A DNA stretch of 64,000 nt, taken from positions 1,860,001-1,924,000 of the forward strand of contig JACKHI010000001.1 of assembly GCA_020639075.1 (NCBI GenBank). Reading direction: 5' to 3'. Below are positions 63,425 to 64,000 of this stretch, in pieces (the stretch's first letter is position 1; the number at the start of each line of letters is the position of its first letter). The translations under genes were made by a program, and so were the position numbers. Below the pieces are notes generated by a model. That model did not search any database. It saw only the letters and a list, made by a program, of their open reading frames with translations, and was not told the origin of the DNA. This DNA comes from Phycisphaerales bacterium (GTDB lineage Bacteria; Planctomycetota; Phycisphaerae; UBA1845; UTPLA1).

Positions 63425-63907
63425 CTATTTCATTTTCTTGAATTCAACACGCTGGCGCCGCTTGAGGCTGTCCGAGGCTTCGAACTCGAACTTGTAGCGC
63501 GTCGGTTCATCCGTGTCGGGCGTGTAAATCAGTGTGTACGACTCACCGACTTTAGCGCTCGTCTTGATCCAGAAATCCGGCGAACCGCCCACTTTCATGT
63601 CGTCCACAAGCAAACTGCTGCCCATCGTGCTCATTGTGCCCTTGTCGCCAGAAGTGCTCGTCAGCTCCCAATGGCGCCTTGCCCAGTCCGTCGGCGGCGC
63701 CTTCTTCGGCAGTCCTCCCTCAGGAGGAATTTCCGGCTTCTGCATCAGCAGCGGAATGCAGATGTTCACTTCCATCGCGCCCTCATGAGGATCACCAAAC
63801 GCCAAGTAGATTGTCGGCCCCGGATCCTCGCTCATCTTGCCCTGCATATACACGAGAACGCCAGCCCCGATCACAACGACGACGAATAGTCCGATGATAC
63901 CCTTCAT
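63425..63907 (-). CDS. Small membrane-anchored protein of unknown function
   Basis: 160 residues. AAGGA eight bases upstream supports ATG 63907. One N-terminal membrane segment (IIGLFVVVVIGAGVLVYM) is followed by a soluble, beta-rich domain (VGESYTLIYTPDTDEPTRY, FEFEASDSLKRRQRVEF). Nothing recognisable beyond that. It is 111 bases upstream of the PilT-type gene on the same strand and could be co-transcribed with it. Confidence 0.68.
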   Translation of the reverse strand: MKGIIGLFVVVVIGAGVLVYMQGKMSEDPGPTIYLAFGDPHEGAMEVNICIPLLMQKPEIPPEGGLPKKAPPTDWARRHWELTSTSGDKGTMSTMGSSLLVDDMKVGGSPDFWIKTSAKVGESYTLIYTPDTDEPTRYKFEFEASDSLKRRQRVEFKKMK

Positions 63908-64000
63908 GATCAAGTTCCTTCCTTCAAGATTTGACCAAGTCACCCGAGAAACTGGGCGGAATGACGCCCCGCCCAAGAACGAATGGTATTTTAATGCGGT

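Overview
The window reads as a chromosomal segment of a planctomycete, probably of the Phycisphaerae-like lineages. The grounds are about 58-60% GC, large secreted FG-GAP/VCBS, LamG, thrombospondin-3 and dockerin proteins, paired ECF sigma factors and Hanks-type Ser/Thr kinases, expanded hybrid histidine kinases, and a small-protein style seen in that phylum. The placement rests on family content only; there is no rRNA gene in the window.

Region 1 (1-18 kb, nearly all minus strand) is a sensory block. It holds a CHASE/PAS sensor cut by the window edge and a secreted BNR/VCBS/UnbV-like protein. An apparent operon follows: FadL-type porin, DsrE2-like, TusA, DsrE-like, hybrid histidine kinase. 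Next come a CheW protein with a CZB zinc-sensor domain inside it, and two overlapping hybrid histidine kinases, one carrying an extracytoplasmic CxxCH haem-attachment motif. Sulfur carriers, a possible haem sensor and a zinc/redox-type CheW suggest redox or sulfur sensing; that is inference.

Region 2 (18-32 kb) starts with an OprB-like porin remnant and an IS3-family element (19192-20496). The two IS ends supply in-frame TGA stops to both neighbours, so the porin and a Ser/Thr kinase are both truncated. Two copies of one module follow: kinase and ECF sigma on the minus strand, divergent from a large secreted repeat protein on the plus strand. The two secreted proteins share a near-identical 345-bp 3' end, and one holds a nearly perfect 1161-bp-period tandem duplication.

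Region 3 (32-41.6 kb) has a 2208-residue FG-GAP/Ig/propeller/dockerin protein, a Fic AMP-transferase-like gene between two 52-bp direct repeats, and the 3' half of an initiator tRNA gene, which looks like an integration scar.

Region 4 (41.6-59 kb) is accessory DNA. It carries two HEPN-type proteins, a zinc-ribbon/McrB/McrC/HNH restriction operon, a HAF-repeat dockerin protein, a tyrosine integrase and a truncated SF3 helicase. A plus-strand phage-like operon then encodes a nucleoside deoxyribosyltransferase-like protein, a tiny cysteine-rich protein and two D12-type adenine methyltransferase relatives.

Region 5 (59.6-64 kb) returns to housekeeping-like genes: a PilZ-REC protein with a degenerate Hpt domain, a SAM-dependent methyltransferase, a PilT-family ATPase and a small membrane-anchored protein.
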